Shown one piece after another: positions 1-8,046 of a stretch of DNA of 40,569 nucleotides (positions are counted from its first letter, which is position 1; each line of letters opens with the position of its first letter). Below the pieces are notes generated by a model. The model searched no databases. It was not told the origin of the DNA and saw only the letters and a list, made by a program, of their open reading frames with translations. Source of the DNA: an uncultured Myxococcales bacterium (GTDB lineage: Bacteria; Myxococcota_A; UBA9042). The position numbers and the translations under genes were made by a program. The DNA lies in NCBI GenBank assembly GCA_903955385.1, contig CAJBNH010000115.1:1-40569 (forward strand), in the 5' to 3' direction.

Positions 1-1
1 G

Positions 2-745
2 CTCGCCCACCATCAACACCGCACACTGCATCATGATCTGCGCCTTCAGGTGAGTGGCGACGTCGACGGGCGCAAGGTGGGTCTGGGGACCAGCGCGGCG
101 GTGACGGTGGCGGTGCTGCGGGCGGTGTTGGCCTCTGAGCGGCTCGCCGGCATCGACGGCGCCCCGACCTCGCCGACCACCGTGACGAGCTGGGGCCGCG
201 CGATCCATGCGCAGGGACAGGGGAAACGCGGCAGTGGCTACGACGTCGCGACCATCGCGCATGGTGGTGTGCTTGCGTGGCAACACGAGCCGGCGCAGGC
301 GGTCCATCTGGCGTGGCCGGACGGCCTGCACGGCGCCGCGTTGTTTTCGGGTGTGCCGGCCGCCACGACGTCGGCGCTTGCGCGGGACCCTTTGCCAGAC
401 GCAGACTTGGACAACATCGCCGGTGCCGCGACCGCGCTGCTGCAGGTGTGGAGCCACGGCCGGCCAGAGCTGATCCTCGATGCGCTGCGGGCCTGCGAGC
501 GGGCCTTCACCGGCGCGGCCATCCACGTTGCTGACCTGGATCCTGCTCCGCTGCGGGACCTGAGAACCCTCATTCAGTCCACCGGTTGCATCGCCCGCAC
601 CTCGGGCGCGGGCGGTGGCGACTGCGTCCTCGCCCTGTCCGACTCACCGCAAGCCGTTCAACAGGCGATCGCGGCCTGGACGGCCATCGGTGGCCGCACC
701 GTCGCCCTGTTGCCGCAAGATCTGGCCTTAGGGAGCTGCCAATGA
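2..745 (+). CDS. GHMP kinase, phosphomevalonate kinase-like (5' truncated by the window edge)
   Basis: The reading frame is open to the first bases of the window, so the true start lies upstream; a GTG at 50 is probably internal. Two GHMP-kinase signatures are visible: the ATP-binding loop GLGTSAA near the start of the visible part and a C-terminal glycine motif SGAGGGDC. A GSGYDVATIAHGG segment also fits. Together these match phosphomevalonate kinases, which phosphorylate mevalonate-5-phosphate with ATP in the cytoplasmic mevalonate pathway to isopentenyl diphosphate. The stop TGA (743-745) overlaps the ATG of a polyprenyl synthase, which supports an isoprenoid operon. Mevalonate kinase or diphosphomevalonate decarboxylase remain possible, but the GGGDC motif favours the phosphomevalonate kinase branch. 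Confidence 0.75.
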   Translation, partial: LAHHQHRTLHHDLRLQVSGDVDGRKVGLGTSAAVTVAVLRAVLASERLAGIDGAPTSPTTVTSWGRAIHAQGQGKRGSGYDVATIAHGGVLAWQHEPAQAVHLAWPDGLHGAALFSGVPAATTSALARDPLPDADLDNIAGAATALLQVWSHGRPELILDALRACERAFTGAAIHVADLDPAPLRDLRTLIQSTGCIARTSGAGGGDCVLALSDSPQAVQQAIAAWTAIGGRTVALLPQDLALGSCQ

Positions 746-1761
746 CCTTCGACGCCCTGCTTGCCCCGCACCGCGCCGGTCTCGAGACGCGCGCGCTGGG
801 TCTGCTGTCCCACGTGCACTCGCTCGGCGCCCCCAACAACGCCGGCGCAGCAGGCCTGCAGGCAATGATTCGCGACCAACTGGGCTCAGGCGGCAAGCGT
901 TTGCGCGGTCTGCTGCCGGCGGCGCTGGTGGCGGCGGGCGGCGGTCCGATAGAGGCGGCGCTGGATCTGGGCGCGTGTCTGGAGCTTCTGCACAACGGAA
1001 CGCTGGTCCACGACGACATTCAGGACAACGACCGACTGCGCCGAGGCAAGCCGACGCTGTGGACGCAAGTAGGCGTCGCGCAAGCGATCAATGGCGGCGA
1101 CGGGCTGCTGGTGGGGCCGCTTGCGGCGCTGCTGGAAGCCCCCTCGATCCCCGAACACCTGCGGGCCCCCCTCACCAGCCTGGCCGCGCGCGCGCTGATG
1201 GCGACCGTCCGTGGTCAGGTGGCTGATCTGGATCTACGGGACGACCCGGCCCCTTCGCGAGCCACGGTCGAGGCCGTGGACATCGGCAAGACGGGGCCGC
1301 TGTTCGGCGCGTGCTTGGCCGGGGCCGCCCTGCTGCTGCAGCTGCCCATCGCGCAGGTCCGGGCGGCGGAGCGTCTGGGTGCCGACGTGGGTCTGGCCTT
1401 CCAAATCCGCGACGACCTGCTGGACCTGCTTGGACGCAAAGGCCGCGGCGACGCGGGCGCCGATCTGCGAGAGGGCAAGCCGACTTGGCCGGTGCTGTTG
1501 GCGTGCGAAGGGGCTGAGCCTGCGGACGTGGCCGGGCTGCAGGGTCTGCTGGCGCGCGCGAGGCAGGGAGAGGCACCCGACGACGCCGAAGTTCGCAAGT
1601 GGGTCGAGTGGTTGCAGCTGCGCGGCGCCGAAGCGTCCACCCGTGCAAGGCTGACGTCCGCCTTGAACGAGGGCCGGACAGCGGCACGGCAGGTGTTCCC
1701 GCCCGCGCCCGCGCAAGTCGTGCTGGCCCTGTTGGATCGGTTGGAAACGCTGGACGAATAG
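742..1761 (+). CDS. Polyprenyl (geranylgeranyl/farnesyl-type) diphosphate synthase
   Basis: 339 residues, the usual size for trans-isoprenyl diphosphate synthases, which condense allylic diphosphates with isopentenyl diphosphate. The first Asp-rich motif is HDDIQDND (D91, D92, D95) and the second is QIRDDLLDL (D224, D225, D228). Both bind Mg2+ and the diphosphates. The KTGPLF segment (183-188) and the GKR near residue 51-53 are typical substrate-binding elements. The ATG at 742 is chosen because it overlaps the preceding kinase stop (ATGA) and is preceded by AGGGAG six bases upstream; the frame is open further upstream without a good start. The overlap couples the gene to the mevalonate-pathway kinase. 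Chain length of the product cannot be read from the sequence. Confidence 0.88.
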   Translation: MTFDALLAPHRAGLETRALGLLSHVHSLGAPNNAGAAGLQAMIRDQLGSGGKRLRGLLPAALVAAGGGPIEAALDLGACLELLHNGTLVHDDIQDNDRLRRGKPTLWTQVGVAQAINGGDGLLVGPLAALLEAPSIPEHLRAPLTSLAARALMATVRGQVADLDLRDDPAPSRATVEAVDIGKTGPLFGACLAGAALLLQLPIAQVRAAERLGADVGLAFQIRDDLLDLLGRKGRGDAGADLREGKPTWPVLLACEGAEPADVAGLQGLLARARQGEAPDDAEVRKWVEWLQLRGAEASTRARLTSALNEGRTAARQVFPPAPAQVVLALLDRLETLDE

Positions 1762-1794
1762 GGACTTGCCGCTGCCGCTGCTGTCCCAAGCCAG

Positions 1795-3453
1795 CTACGT
1801 CGGCTCAACCGGCAAGGCGACGACAGCGGTGGAGTCCAACATGCGTCGAACGCGCACCGGACACACCGGGTCGGCCATGCCCTTGAGGAATCGCTCCGCC
1901 AGCACCTCGGCGTCGACCCAATCGCGCACAGCAGCGTGCGTCGTGGGCGCCAGCAGCACCTCGCCCGGCCCCGCCACGCCGCACAACCGAGCCGCCAGGT
2001 TCACGCCGCGGCCGAACACCGTGTAGCTCATGGTGCGTGTCGAACCGACGTAACCCGCGATGACTTGGGCGGTTGCGATGCCCACACCCACGCTGATCTG
2101 CTCCTGACCTGCGGCCAGACGCTCTCGATTGAAGGCATGGACCGTCTGCTGGATCTCATAACCCGCTCGTACGGCTCGCAATTCGTCGTGCTCGGTGCCC
2201 AGCGGCGCACCCCAAAGGGCCATCACCGCGTCGCCGATGTACTTGTCGAGCGTGCCGTCATGCGCAAACACGACGTTGCTCACGCGCTCGAAGTACTCGT
2301 TCATCATCGCGACCATGTCGGGCGGCGGCAGGCGCTCGGTCAGGCTGGTGAAACCGCGGATATCGGCGAACAGCACCGTGACGCGCTTGACCACGCCACC
2401 CTTCTCGATCACCAGATCGCCCGACACGATTCGCTCGACCAGATTGGGCGACAGCATGCGTGACAGGGACGACCGCAGGGCCGCCTCTTCCAGCACCCGT
2501 CGCTGCAACAGCACGTTATCGATGGAGATCGACGCCTGCTGGGACACCGCCGCCAGCACCGCCAGGTCCTTCTCTGTGAACAGACCCGACGAGATCAGCG
2601 AGTCCACGTGCAGCACGCCGATGATGCGGTCGTGGGTCAGGAGCGGCACCGTCATGCTGGACCGGATGCCCTGCATCAGGATCGACTCTGCCTGGTTGAA
2701 GCGCGCGTCGAGCATCGCATCGGTGCTCAAGACCGCCTCGCGGCGCCCCACGGCTTGCTTGAGGATCGACCGCGGGACCAAATACCCCTGATCATCCCCC
2801 AGGTTGGCACCGGGACGAGTCTTGAGGGCGGCGCGCACCAGCCGGTCCGCCGGGTCGCCCGCCAGCGAGTCGTCGACGAACAGCACGACGGCGCGGTCGA
2901 CCGGCATCCACTGAAAGATGCGGTTCAGCAGGCGGTCCAGCACGGCCTCGATGTCGGGGGCCGCGTGCAGGTCGCGTGACAGCGTGTAGGCGAGGCGAAG
3001 CTTGTCGTAATCGGCGCGCAGGGTGTGCTCATCGAACACGAGCTCGCTGGGCACAAAGTCGCTCTCGAGGTCGATCTGCACCGTCGCGTGAACGCTGGCA
3101 GAACGCTCATCCCACGCCGTCTCGACCACCGGCTCTTCGGGAATCCACCGGGGAATCTCGGCCACGAAGCGCCAGGACGTGCTGCCGATGCGCAGGATGT
3201 CGTCGTTGCGAAGGGCGATCTGCCCCTCGACCAGCACTTCGTTGCAGTAGGTGCCGTTGCGGCTGGAGAGGTCGCGCAGTGACCAGGACGACGTTTCCGG
3301 GTGCCGCTGAAGCACCGCGTGCTCTTTCGAAACCAGCCGATCGACGATCTGCAGGGTATTCGTCGGTTGTCGGCCGATCGTCGTCACGTCGGCGAGCACG
3401 ATCTCCTGCTCGGAGTCTTCGATGTCCACGCGGACCAGCCGGGTCGAACCCAT
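1795..3453 (-). CDS. FHA-GAF-class III adenylate/guanylate cyclase
   Basis: 552 residues. An N-terminal FHA domain (about 6-98; GRQP, SKEH and SRNGTY motifs) should bind phosphothreonine peptides. A GAF-like domain follows (about 150-315), then a class III cyclase domain (about 350-540). In the cyclase, D364 (FADIRGFT) and D408 (KYIGDAVMA) are the metal ligands, K404 is the purine-selecting Lys, and N485 and R489 (VNLAARL) are transition-state residues. The second purine-contact position, often Asp, is Thr478; this Lys/Thr pairing is the class IIIb pattern and suggests cAMP production. No membrane segment is seen, so it is probably cytoplasmic. The ATG at 3453 has a purine-rich GAGAGAGA upstream, whereas the 35 codons ahead of it do not resemble protein. 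It ends convergently with the polyprenyl synthase. Confidence 0.9.
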   Translation of the reverse strand: MGSTRLVRVDIEDSEQEIVLADVTTIGRQPTNTLQIVDRLVSKEHAVLQRHPETSSWSLRDLSSRNGTYCNEVLVEGQIALRNDDILRIGSTSWRFVAEIPRWIPEEPVVETAWDERSASVHATVQIDLESDFVPSELVFDEHTLRADYDKLRLAYTLSRDLHAAPDIEAVLDRLLNRIFQWMPVDRAVVLFVDDSLAGDPADRLVRAALKTRPGANLGDDQGYLVPRSILKQAVGRREAVLSTDAMLDARFNQAESILMQGIRSSMTVPLLTHDRIIGVLHVDSLISSGLFTEKDLAVLAAVSQQASISIDNVLLQRRVLEEAALRSSLSRMLSPNLVERIVSGDLVIEKGGVVKRVTVLFADIRGFTSLTERLPPPDMVAMMNEYFERVSNVVFAHDGTLDKYIGDAVMALWGAPLGTEHDELRAVRAGYEIQQTVHAFNRERLAAGQEQISVGVGIATAQVIAGYVGSTRTMSYTVFGRGVNLAARLCGVAGPGEVLLAPTTHAAVRDWVDAEVLAERFLKGMADPVCPVRVRRMLDSTAVVALPVEPT

Positions 3454-3527
3454 GCGTCGTCTCTCTCTGGGGGAGTGGTGCCCAATCGACCGACGCCGAC
3501 AGCAACTGCGGCCAGCGCGAACGCGCG

Positions 3528-3558
3528 AGCTTACCACCGCCTGCGAACGACCTGTCAA
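3528..3558 (-). promoter_or_regulatory. Candidate sigma-70-like promoter for the FHA-cyclase gene
   Basis: On the minus strand a perfect TTGACA (3558-3553) is followed by TAAGCT (3533-3528) with a long 19-base spacer. The start codon is about 75 bases downstream. The -35 is strong; the spacing is not ideal. Confidence 0.3.
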
Positions 3559-3602
3559 TCACGATGGCGCCGACCGAGTTCCTCCGGGGTCTGGACGCCG
3601 GG

Positions 3603-3632
3603 TTGCTCCCTGTTCGTCGCCCCTGTTACCGT
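3603..3632 (+). promoter_or_regulatory. Candidate promoter placing transcription start at the ATG of the MA peptidase gene
   Basis: TTGCTC (3603-3608), an 18-base spacer, then TACCGT (3627-3632) preceded by a TGn extension. A start about seven bases downstream would fall at 3639, the chosen ATG, which lacks a Shine-Dalgarno sequence. This would give a leaderless transcript. Weak match, so tentative. Confidence 0.22.
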
Positions 3633-3638
3633 CGGCGG

Positions 3639-6002
3639 ATGCCCTCGCTTGCCCGACGCCTCCGTACCCTGCCCTGGCCCGCGCTCACCACCCTGTGCGT
3701 CGCCTGCGCGCTGACGACTTCGCCCGGTCTGGGGGTGCTGGACTACCACGCGTCTTTGTTCCTCGCGCTCGTCGTAGGGCTCGCCGGGGGCTGGGTCGTC
3801 CTCGCCGGGACCCGCAAGTCCCTACGGCGTCTGGCCTTCGAGCTGGCGGCCGTCGTCGTTCTGCCACTGTTCGCGCTGCTGGTCGCCGGTGTCTGGGTGC
3901 CGAACTGCAACCTCTTGCAGGGACTGGCCTTCTACGCGCTGGGCCCGGTCTGTTCGGCGCTGATCGGCGCAGCGTGGGCCGCGGCGTCCCTGCAGGCATG
4001 GCCAACCGCCGCAGACGGGTCATCACGCGTCGGGCGGGCGACCGCGACGTTTGCCGCTCTGGTGCTGCTGTCGTTGGTGCGGCCGTTGCTGCACTTCTAC
4101 ACCCAGCCGCAGGTGCAGGCGTGGCACGGGCTGGTCGGCTGGCTCGCCGGTGCACTGTACGAGGACGCGGTGGCGGTCGGAACGCCCTACGTCGTCTGGC
4201 GAATCGTCGGTCTGGCGACGTGGGGACCGCTGCTGGTTCTGTTTGTCGCGCTGCGGTCGGTCGATGCCCCGTACGGCCTGCGAGCGGTCGGGACGCTGCT
4301 GAGGAGGTCGCGAGCGGCCCAAGTCGGCGCGCTATCGGTCGTGCTGGGTCTGCTGGCGGGAGAGTGGCTGGCCGAGCCGATGGGCTGGCGTCTGCCCGCC
4401 GCCGCCGTCGAGCAGGTGTTGTCGGTCCGTCTGGAGATCCGTATGCCTGGCGTGCGGTTGCAGGATCCCGCGGCTGCCGTCGTCCACCTGTCCCCACAAG
4501 ACGCGGACGGTCCCGACGGTCTGGCCCTGCAGCGCGCGGTCACGGCTGATGTCGCCTTTCGCCATCACCAGCTGCACCAGTGGTTTGGGGTCACGCCGCC
4601 GACGGTGCAGGTGTATCTGTACGAGGACGCTGAGCAGAAGCGGCGCTGGATGGGCGCCGAGCACGTCGACATGGCCAAGCCGTGGCTTGCGCAAGTGCAT
4701 CTGACGCTTCCGGAATATGGTGCGTCGGTGCTTGCCCACGAGCTGGCGCACGTGTTTGCCGGCGTGCTGGCCCCTCTCCCCTTCCGGGTTCCACTGCGTG
4801 GCGGGGTTCTGCCGGACGCGCTGCTGATCGAGGGTACCGCGGTTGCCGCCGAGTGGCCGCAGACCGACGGCATGGATCCGCACCGCTCCAGTCGCGCGAT
4901 GCGGATGTTGGGTTTGGCGCCGCCGCTTCGCGAGTTGTTCTCGCCCGTTGGCTTCTTCGGCCAGTCGAGCGGCCGCGCCTACACGCTGGCCGGGTCGTTC
5001 CTGCGCTGGCTGCGGGATCGCTATGGGCCGCAGGTGTTTGCGCAAATCTACCGAACGGCCGACCTGACGCAGGCGACCGGCGTTGCGGTGGACCAACTGG
5101 TTGCGGAGTGGGAGCGCTTCGTGGATGACGCGGCCGCGCACCCGGTGTCTCCCGACGAGCTGGATAGGGCACGCGCGCGGTTCGAGCGTCCGGGGCTGTT
5201 TGGCCAAGCCTGTGCGCTGGAAGTCGGCCGATCCGTTCGTCGCGCGACCGACCTTTGGCGCGACAACGACTTGCAGGGGTCACAGGAAGTGTGGAGACGG
5301 CTGCTGGATCGGCTGGGCACCGTCTGCACGCCTGAGCCCGGACTGCAGCTGGGCCTCGCGGCGGCCCAAGGGCGGATTGGACGATTTCCCGAGGCGCTGC
5401 GGCTCGCTCAAGCCGTGCTGGACCTGCCCGACGCTGTCACCGCAACCCAAGGCCTGAATCGGCTGGAGCGGGCGGAAGCCCTTGTCGTCCATGGAGATCT
5501 CTCCCTGGGCGCGGGCAATCTGCAGCGGGCGCAAGCCGACTGGCACGCGGCGCTTGCGCTTCCGGTGCACCGGGCGGCGCGGCGGGCGTTGGAGGTGAGA
5601 CTGCTGCTGGCAAGTACGCTGCCGGGGCGCGAGGCGATCCGCGACCTGCTGGGGGCCCACGGCCCCTACCGCAAGCCCGGGCCGGTCGTCGATCGGCTGC
5701 ACGCGGCGCTACCGGATTCCCCTGTCGCCACTTACCTTTGGGCGCGCTACCACCTGCTGCGGGGCGAGCTGACCCAGGCCCCGCGCACCCTGCAGGCCAC
5801 ACTGCCCGCGCTGCAAGCGTGCTGCACCGAGCTCCCCCAAGAGACGGTGCGGCTGGTGGCGCTGGCGGCGGCGCGCGAAGGTCGCTGTGCAGAGCTGGAC
5901 GTGTGGTTGCGTGCGCAGTCCGCGGTGCTGGACGCGCGCCCGGTGTGGGCCGACGAGCTGAGGCAGCGCTGCCTCTTCGCGTCGTCCCCGACAACCCGTT
6001 GA
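3639..6002 (+). CDS. Membrane-anchored MA-family (gluzincin-type) metallopeptidase with helical repeat tail
   Basis: 787 residues. The first 245 or so hold several hydrophobic stretches (about 12-28, 38-56, 66-87, 96-120, 136-152, 185-205, 228-243), so this is a polytopic N-terminal membrane region. A zinc-peptidase core follows with H367-E-L-A-H371 in SVLAHELAHVFAG and a candidate third ligand E398 (LLIEGTA), as in gluzincins of the peptidase MA type. The C-terminal 350 residues are Ala/Leu-rich helices with TPR-like spacing. A membrane-tethered protease acting on the periplasmic face is the simplest reading; the substrate is unknown. The ATG at 3639 directly precedes a basic stretch and the first membrane segment. 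The frame is open upstream but overlaps the divergent gene and lacks a start signal. Confidence 0.72.
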   Translation: MPSLARRLRTLPWPALTTLCVACALTTSPGLGVLDYHASLFLALVVGLAGGWVVLAGTRKSLRRLAFELAAVVVLPLFALLVAGVWVPNCNLLQGLAFYALGPVCSALIGAAWAAASLQAWPTAADGSSRVGRATATFAALVLLSLVRPLLHFYTQPQVQAWHGLVGWLAGALYEDAVAVGTPYVVWRIVGLATWGPLLVLFVALRSVDAPYGLRAVGTLLRRSRAAQVGALSVVLGLLAGEWLAEPMGWRLPAAAVEQVLSVRLEIRMPGVRLQDPAAAVVHLSPQDADGPDGLALQRAVTADVAFRHHQLHQWFGVTPPTVQVYLYEDAEQKRRWMGAEHVDMAKPWLAQVHLTLPEYGASVLAHELAHVFAGVLAPLPFRVPLRGGVLPDALLIEGTAVAAEWPQTDGMDPHRSSRAMRMLGLAPPLRELFSPVGFFGQSSGRAYTLAGSFLRWLRDRYGPQVFAQIYRTADLTQATGVAVDQLVAEWERFVDDAAAHPVSPDELDRARARFERPGLFGQACALEVGRSVRRATDLWRDNDLQGSQEVWRRLLDRLGTVCTPEPGLQLGLAAAQGRIGRFPEALRLAQAVLDLPDAVTATQGLNRLERAEALVVHGDLSLGAGNLQRAQADWHAALALPVHRAARRALEVRLLLASTLPGREAIRDLLGAHGPYRKPGPVVDRLHAALPDSPVATYLWARYHLLRGELTQAPRTLQATLPALQACCTELPQETVRLVALAAAREGRCAELDVWLRAQSAVLDARPVWADELRQRCLFASSPTTR

Positions 6003-6013
6003 TTTCCGGAAAT
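6002..6013. other. 12-bp perfect palindrome between convergent genes
   Basis: ATTTCCGGAAAT lies exactly in the 13-base gap between the convergent MA peptidase and MerB-like genes, sharing one base with the stop TGA. It has no T-tract, so it is not a standard terminator. It may be chance or a small protein-binding site. Confidence 0.3.
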
Positions 6014-6015
6014 TC

Positions 6016-6723
6016 CTAGTCGTAGTCGGGCAGACGATCGAACAGGGGCGCCAAGGCACGCCCCAACTCCTCCCCCAACTCTGCCGCGGCCATCGGGAAC
6101 AGAAACGAGGCCACCGGCATCCCGGGCGGGTCACCGTGCTGCTCCTGCCAGCGACCAAGTGCGTCATCGTCGCGGAATAGGCCACCGCCCGACGCGTACG
6201 CCACCGGCGAGCCTTGACCGTCCCAAGCCGGCAAGAACAGGCCGATCGACTCGGGTCGCCGCTCAAAGATGCCGGAGGCGTCGCAAACCAGCACCAGACG
6301 CGTCGTTGCGTCGTCGGCACACACGGCGCGCACCTCGCCCTTGCGGTGCAGCGCGACCGCTGCGGCAAGCGCCGCCAACGGTCCCACCAAGTGCACGGCG
6401 TGTTGGGCGTCCAGCACGAAGTCGATCCCGGTCGATCGCGCGGCCAGCAAGGCCCCAACCGTGGTCACCTTGCCGTCCTGCACCGTCACAAGGTCAAGCG
6501 CGACCAGAGCGTCCAGATCGGCGTTGACGCGATCGACCGGCTCGCCCAAGGCGTCGGCCGCAGATTCGCGAAGCTTGTCGAGGGGATGCAACCAGCCGCG
6601 ACCCACAAGGCCCGAGGCCAAGTGACTCAGCAGAAAGCGCTGGCTTTCAGTAGTTTGGGCAGCGACGCGGCACCAGTGGCGCACGAGCTCGAGGCCAGGA
6701 GGGGCGGCAGTCGGCTCGACCAC
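6016..6723 (-). CDS. MerB-like (alkylmercury lyase fold) protein lacking the second catalytic cysteine
   Basis: 235 residues. Residues about 25-95 look like a winged-helix segment, and residues 105-235 follow the layout of organomercurial lyase: a hydrophobic helix (LVGPLAALAAAVAL), a strand with a cysteine (VRAVCADDAT, C135), a second strand pair, and a final ALGRW...AAELGEEL helix. In MerB a conserved Cys sits in a FC-H-FF motif before this helix; here the matching segment reads ASGGGLF with no Cys. C-Hg bond cleavage is therefore doubtful and a binding or regulatory role is more likely. GTG start at 6723 with GAGGTG six bases upstream. It lies 21 bases after rpsT and is probably co-transcribed with it. 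The family call rests on pattern reading only. Confidence 0.5.
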   Translation of the reverse strand: MVEPTAAPPGLELVRHWCRVAAQTTESQRFLLSHLASGLVGRGWLHPLDKLRESAADALGEPVDRVNADLDALVALDLVTVQDGKVTTVGALLAARSTGIDFVLDAQHAVHLVGPLAALAAAVALHRKGEVRAVCADDATTRLVLVCDASGIFERRPESIGLFLPAWDGQGSPVAYASGGGLFRDDDALGRWQEQHGDPPGMPVASFLFPMAAAELGEELGRALAPLFDRLPDYD

Positions 6724-6744
6724 GGGACACCTCGCCGCGAACGG

Positions 6745-6996
6745 CTAGGCCTTGGCGGCTGCGCGCGACAGGCGGGCGATCTTGCGGGAAGCGCGCTTCT
6801 TGGGGATGACCCCCTTGGCAGCGCTACCAGCCAGCTGCGCCATGACCTCGGGCAGGACCTTCTGGGCCTCGCCGGCTTCGAGGGCCGTCGCGAACTTGCG
6901 AATGATGGTGCGATTCACGGCCTTGCCAGCGCGATTGCGCAGACGCGCCTTCTCGTTCTGACGGGCACGCTTGAGGGCGGAAGGATGGTTCGCCAC
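6745..6996 (-). CDS. rpsT: 30S ribosomal protein S20
   Basis: 83 residues, the normal length, with the characteristic N-terminal MANHPSALKRARQ and Lys/Arg-rich helices (RNRAGKAVNRTIIRKF, KKRASRKIARLSRAA). S20 is a primary 16S rRNA-binding protein of the small subunit. Start is GTG (6996-6994) with AGAGGA five bases upstream. A well-formed promoter lies about 100 bases upstream (7100-7128). In E. coli S20 represses its own translation; a 97-base leader here leaves room for such control, but no specific site is seen. Confidence 0.97.
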   Translation of the reverse strand: MANHPSALKRARQNEKARLRNRAGKAVNRTIIRKFATALEAGEAQKVLPEVMAQLAGSAAKGVIPKKRASRKIARLSRAAAKA

Positions 6997-7099
6997 GGGA
7001 TCCTCTTGGAAAAATCAATGCTTGCTGTCGACTGTCCGCAGGGTGTCGCGGGTCTGGATCGCACCCGAAAGGGGCGGCAGACGCGCGTGCGGGGCCGTC

Positions 7100-7128
7100 G
7101 TTTTAGGGCAAACCGGGCTTGGCGTCAA
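7100..7128 (-). promoter_or_regulatory. rpsT promoter
   Basis: On the minus strand TTGACG (7128-7123), a 17-base spacer and TAAAAC (7105-7100) form a near-consensus sigma-70 promoter. Predicted start is near 7093, giving a leader of about 97 bases before the GTG of rpsT. Confidence 0.7.
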
Positions 7129-7192
7129 GGCAGAAGCGACGGTGTGGAGCCGATGGCCGCCGGAAACTCGGGAGTTCCCCACCGTCCTCTGC

Positions 7193-7957
7193 TCACAGCT
7201 CTGGCAATCCGCCGTCTGGCTCGCTGCCGCTGTCGGCATCCTCGGCGTCGACCGCTGTGATCGCGTCGGGCAGCACCGCAGCGTCGTTCGCGTCCTCGAC
7301 GTCGGTCGGGGTCGCGTCGTCGGCCGCATCGGTCGCCGTCGCGTCGTCTGCCGTGTCGTACGCGTCCAGGTCCACCCAAACGTCGGGCAGCGGCGGCAGC
7401 TCAGTTCGCACGCACACGCCCGCTTGGCAGGTGGGATTTCCCTGTGCTCCCAAGAACTTGCAAATCTCGTCGTCCACGCACGCCACCACCGCGCAGACGT
7501 CGCCCGAGCACAAGCCGGACGAGCAGCCGTCGGGGCTGCCTTCAGTGCAGGTGGCGGTGTAGTCGGCGACAATCTGGATCGTGGACTGCACGGTCGAGGT
7601 CAGACCGCGAGTGTCGGTGATCGTCAGCGCAACGGCGTAACTGCCCGCAGCTGCGAAGGTATGCGTGGTCGTCGCTTGGGCTTGGTCCACCACTGGCGAG
7701 CCATCGGCAAACGTGAAGCGAAAGCGCGTCAGCGGGTGTTCGGCAACGCCGCCCGTCAGACCGACGACGGATGCTGACGTAAACGCCACAGCATCGCCGA
7801 CGCGCGCCATCTCGGGGTGGGTCAGACCAGCCAGCGGCGGCGGATCTACCTTGGGGGTCGAGGACTCACTGCACGCGACGGCCAGCAGACCCGCCGCGCT
7901 CGCCCAGACCAGACCGTGCAGGGTCGCCCGTCGTGCCGTCGCTGCCCACCGCGTCAT
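7193..7957 (-). CDS. Secreted lipoprotein with PKD domain, Cys-rich segment and acidic tail
   Basis: 254 residues. A basic N-terminus and hydrophobic stretch end in LLAVAC, a lipobox with acylated C29; Ser at +2 predicts outer-membrane sorting. Residues about 42-135 form a PKD-type beta domain (strand pattern ending THTFAAAGSYAVALTITD). Residues about 138-190 contain nine cysteines in short spacing. The last 60 residues are a low-complexity Asp/Ala/Thr tail. PKD domains are surface interaction modules; no catalytic site is seen. ATG 7957 is preferred over an in-frame GTG five codons upstream because GGGAGGG lies just before it. It stands alone between rimO and rpsT. Confidence 0.75.
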   Translation of the reverse strand: MTRWAATARRATLHGLVWASAAGLLAVACSESSTPKVDPPPLAGLTHPEMARVGDAVAFTSASVVGLTGGVAEHPLTRFRFTFADGSPVVDQAQATTTHTFAAAGSYAVALTITDTRGLTSTVQSTIQIVADYTATCTEGSPDGCSSGLCSGDVCAVVACVDDEICKFLGAQGNPTCQAGVCVRTELPPLPDVWVDLDAYDTADDATATDAADDATPTDVEDANDAAVLPDAITAVDAEDADSGSEPDGGLPEL

Positions 7958-7996
7958 TCGCCCCTCCCGCACACGTCAAGCCACCTGACGAATCGC

Positions 7997-8025
7997 AGTC
8001 TCGACGCCGACCTGCCGGGTGTCAA
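7997..8025 (-). promoter_or_regulatory. Candidate promoter for the PKD lipoprotein gene
   Basis: Perfect TTGACA (8025-8020), a 17-base spacer and GAGACT (8002-7997), a poor -10 match. It lies about 40 bases upstream of the ATG. Confidence 0.28.
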
Positions 8026-8046
8026 TTCGCGTGACCGAAGGCCACC

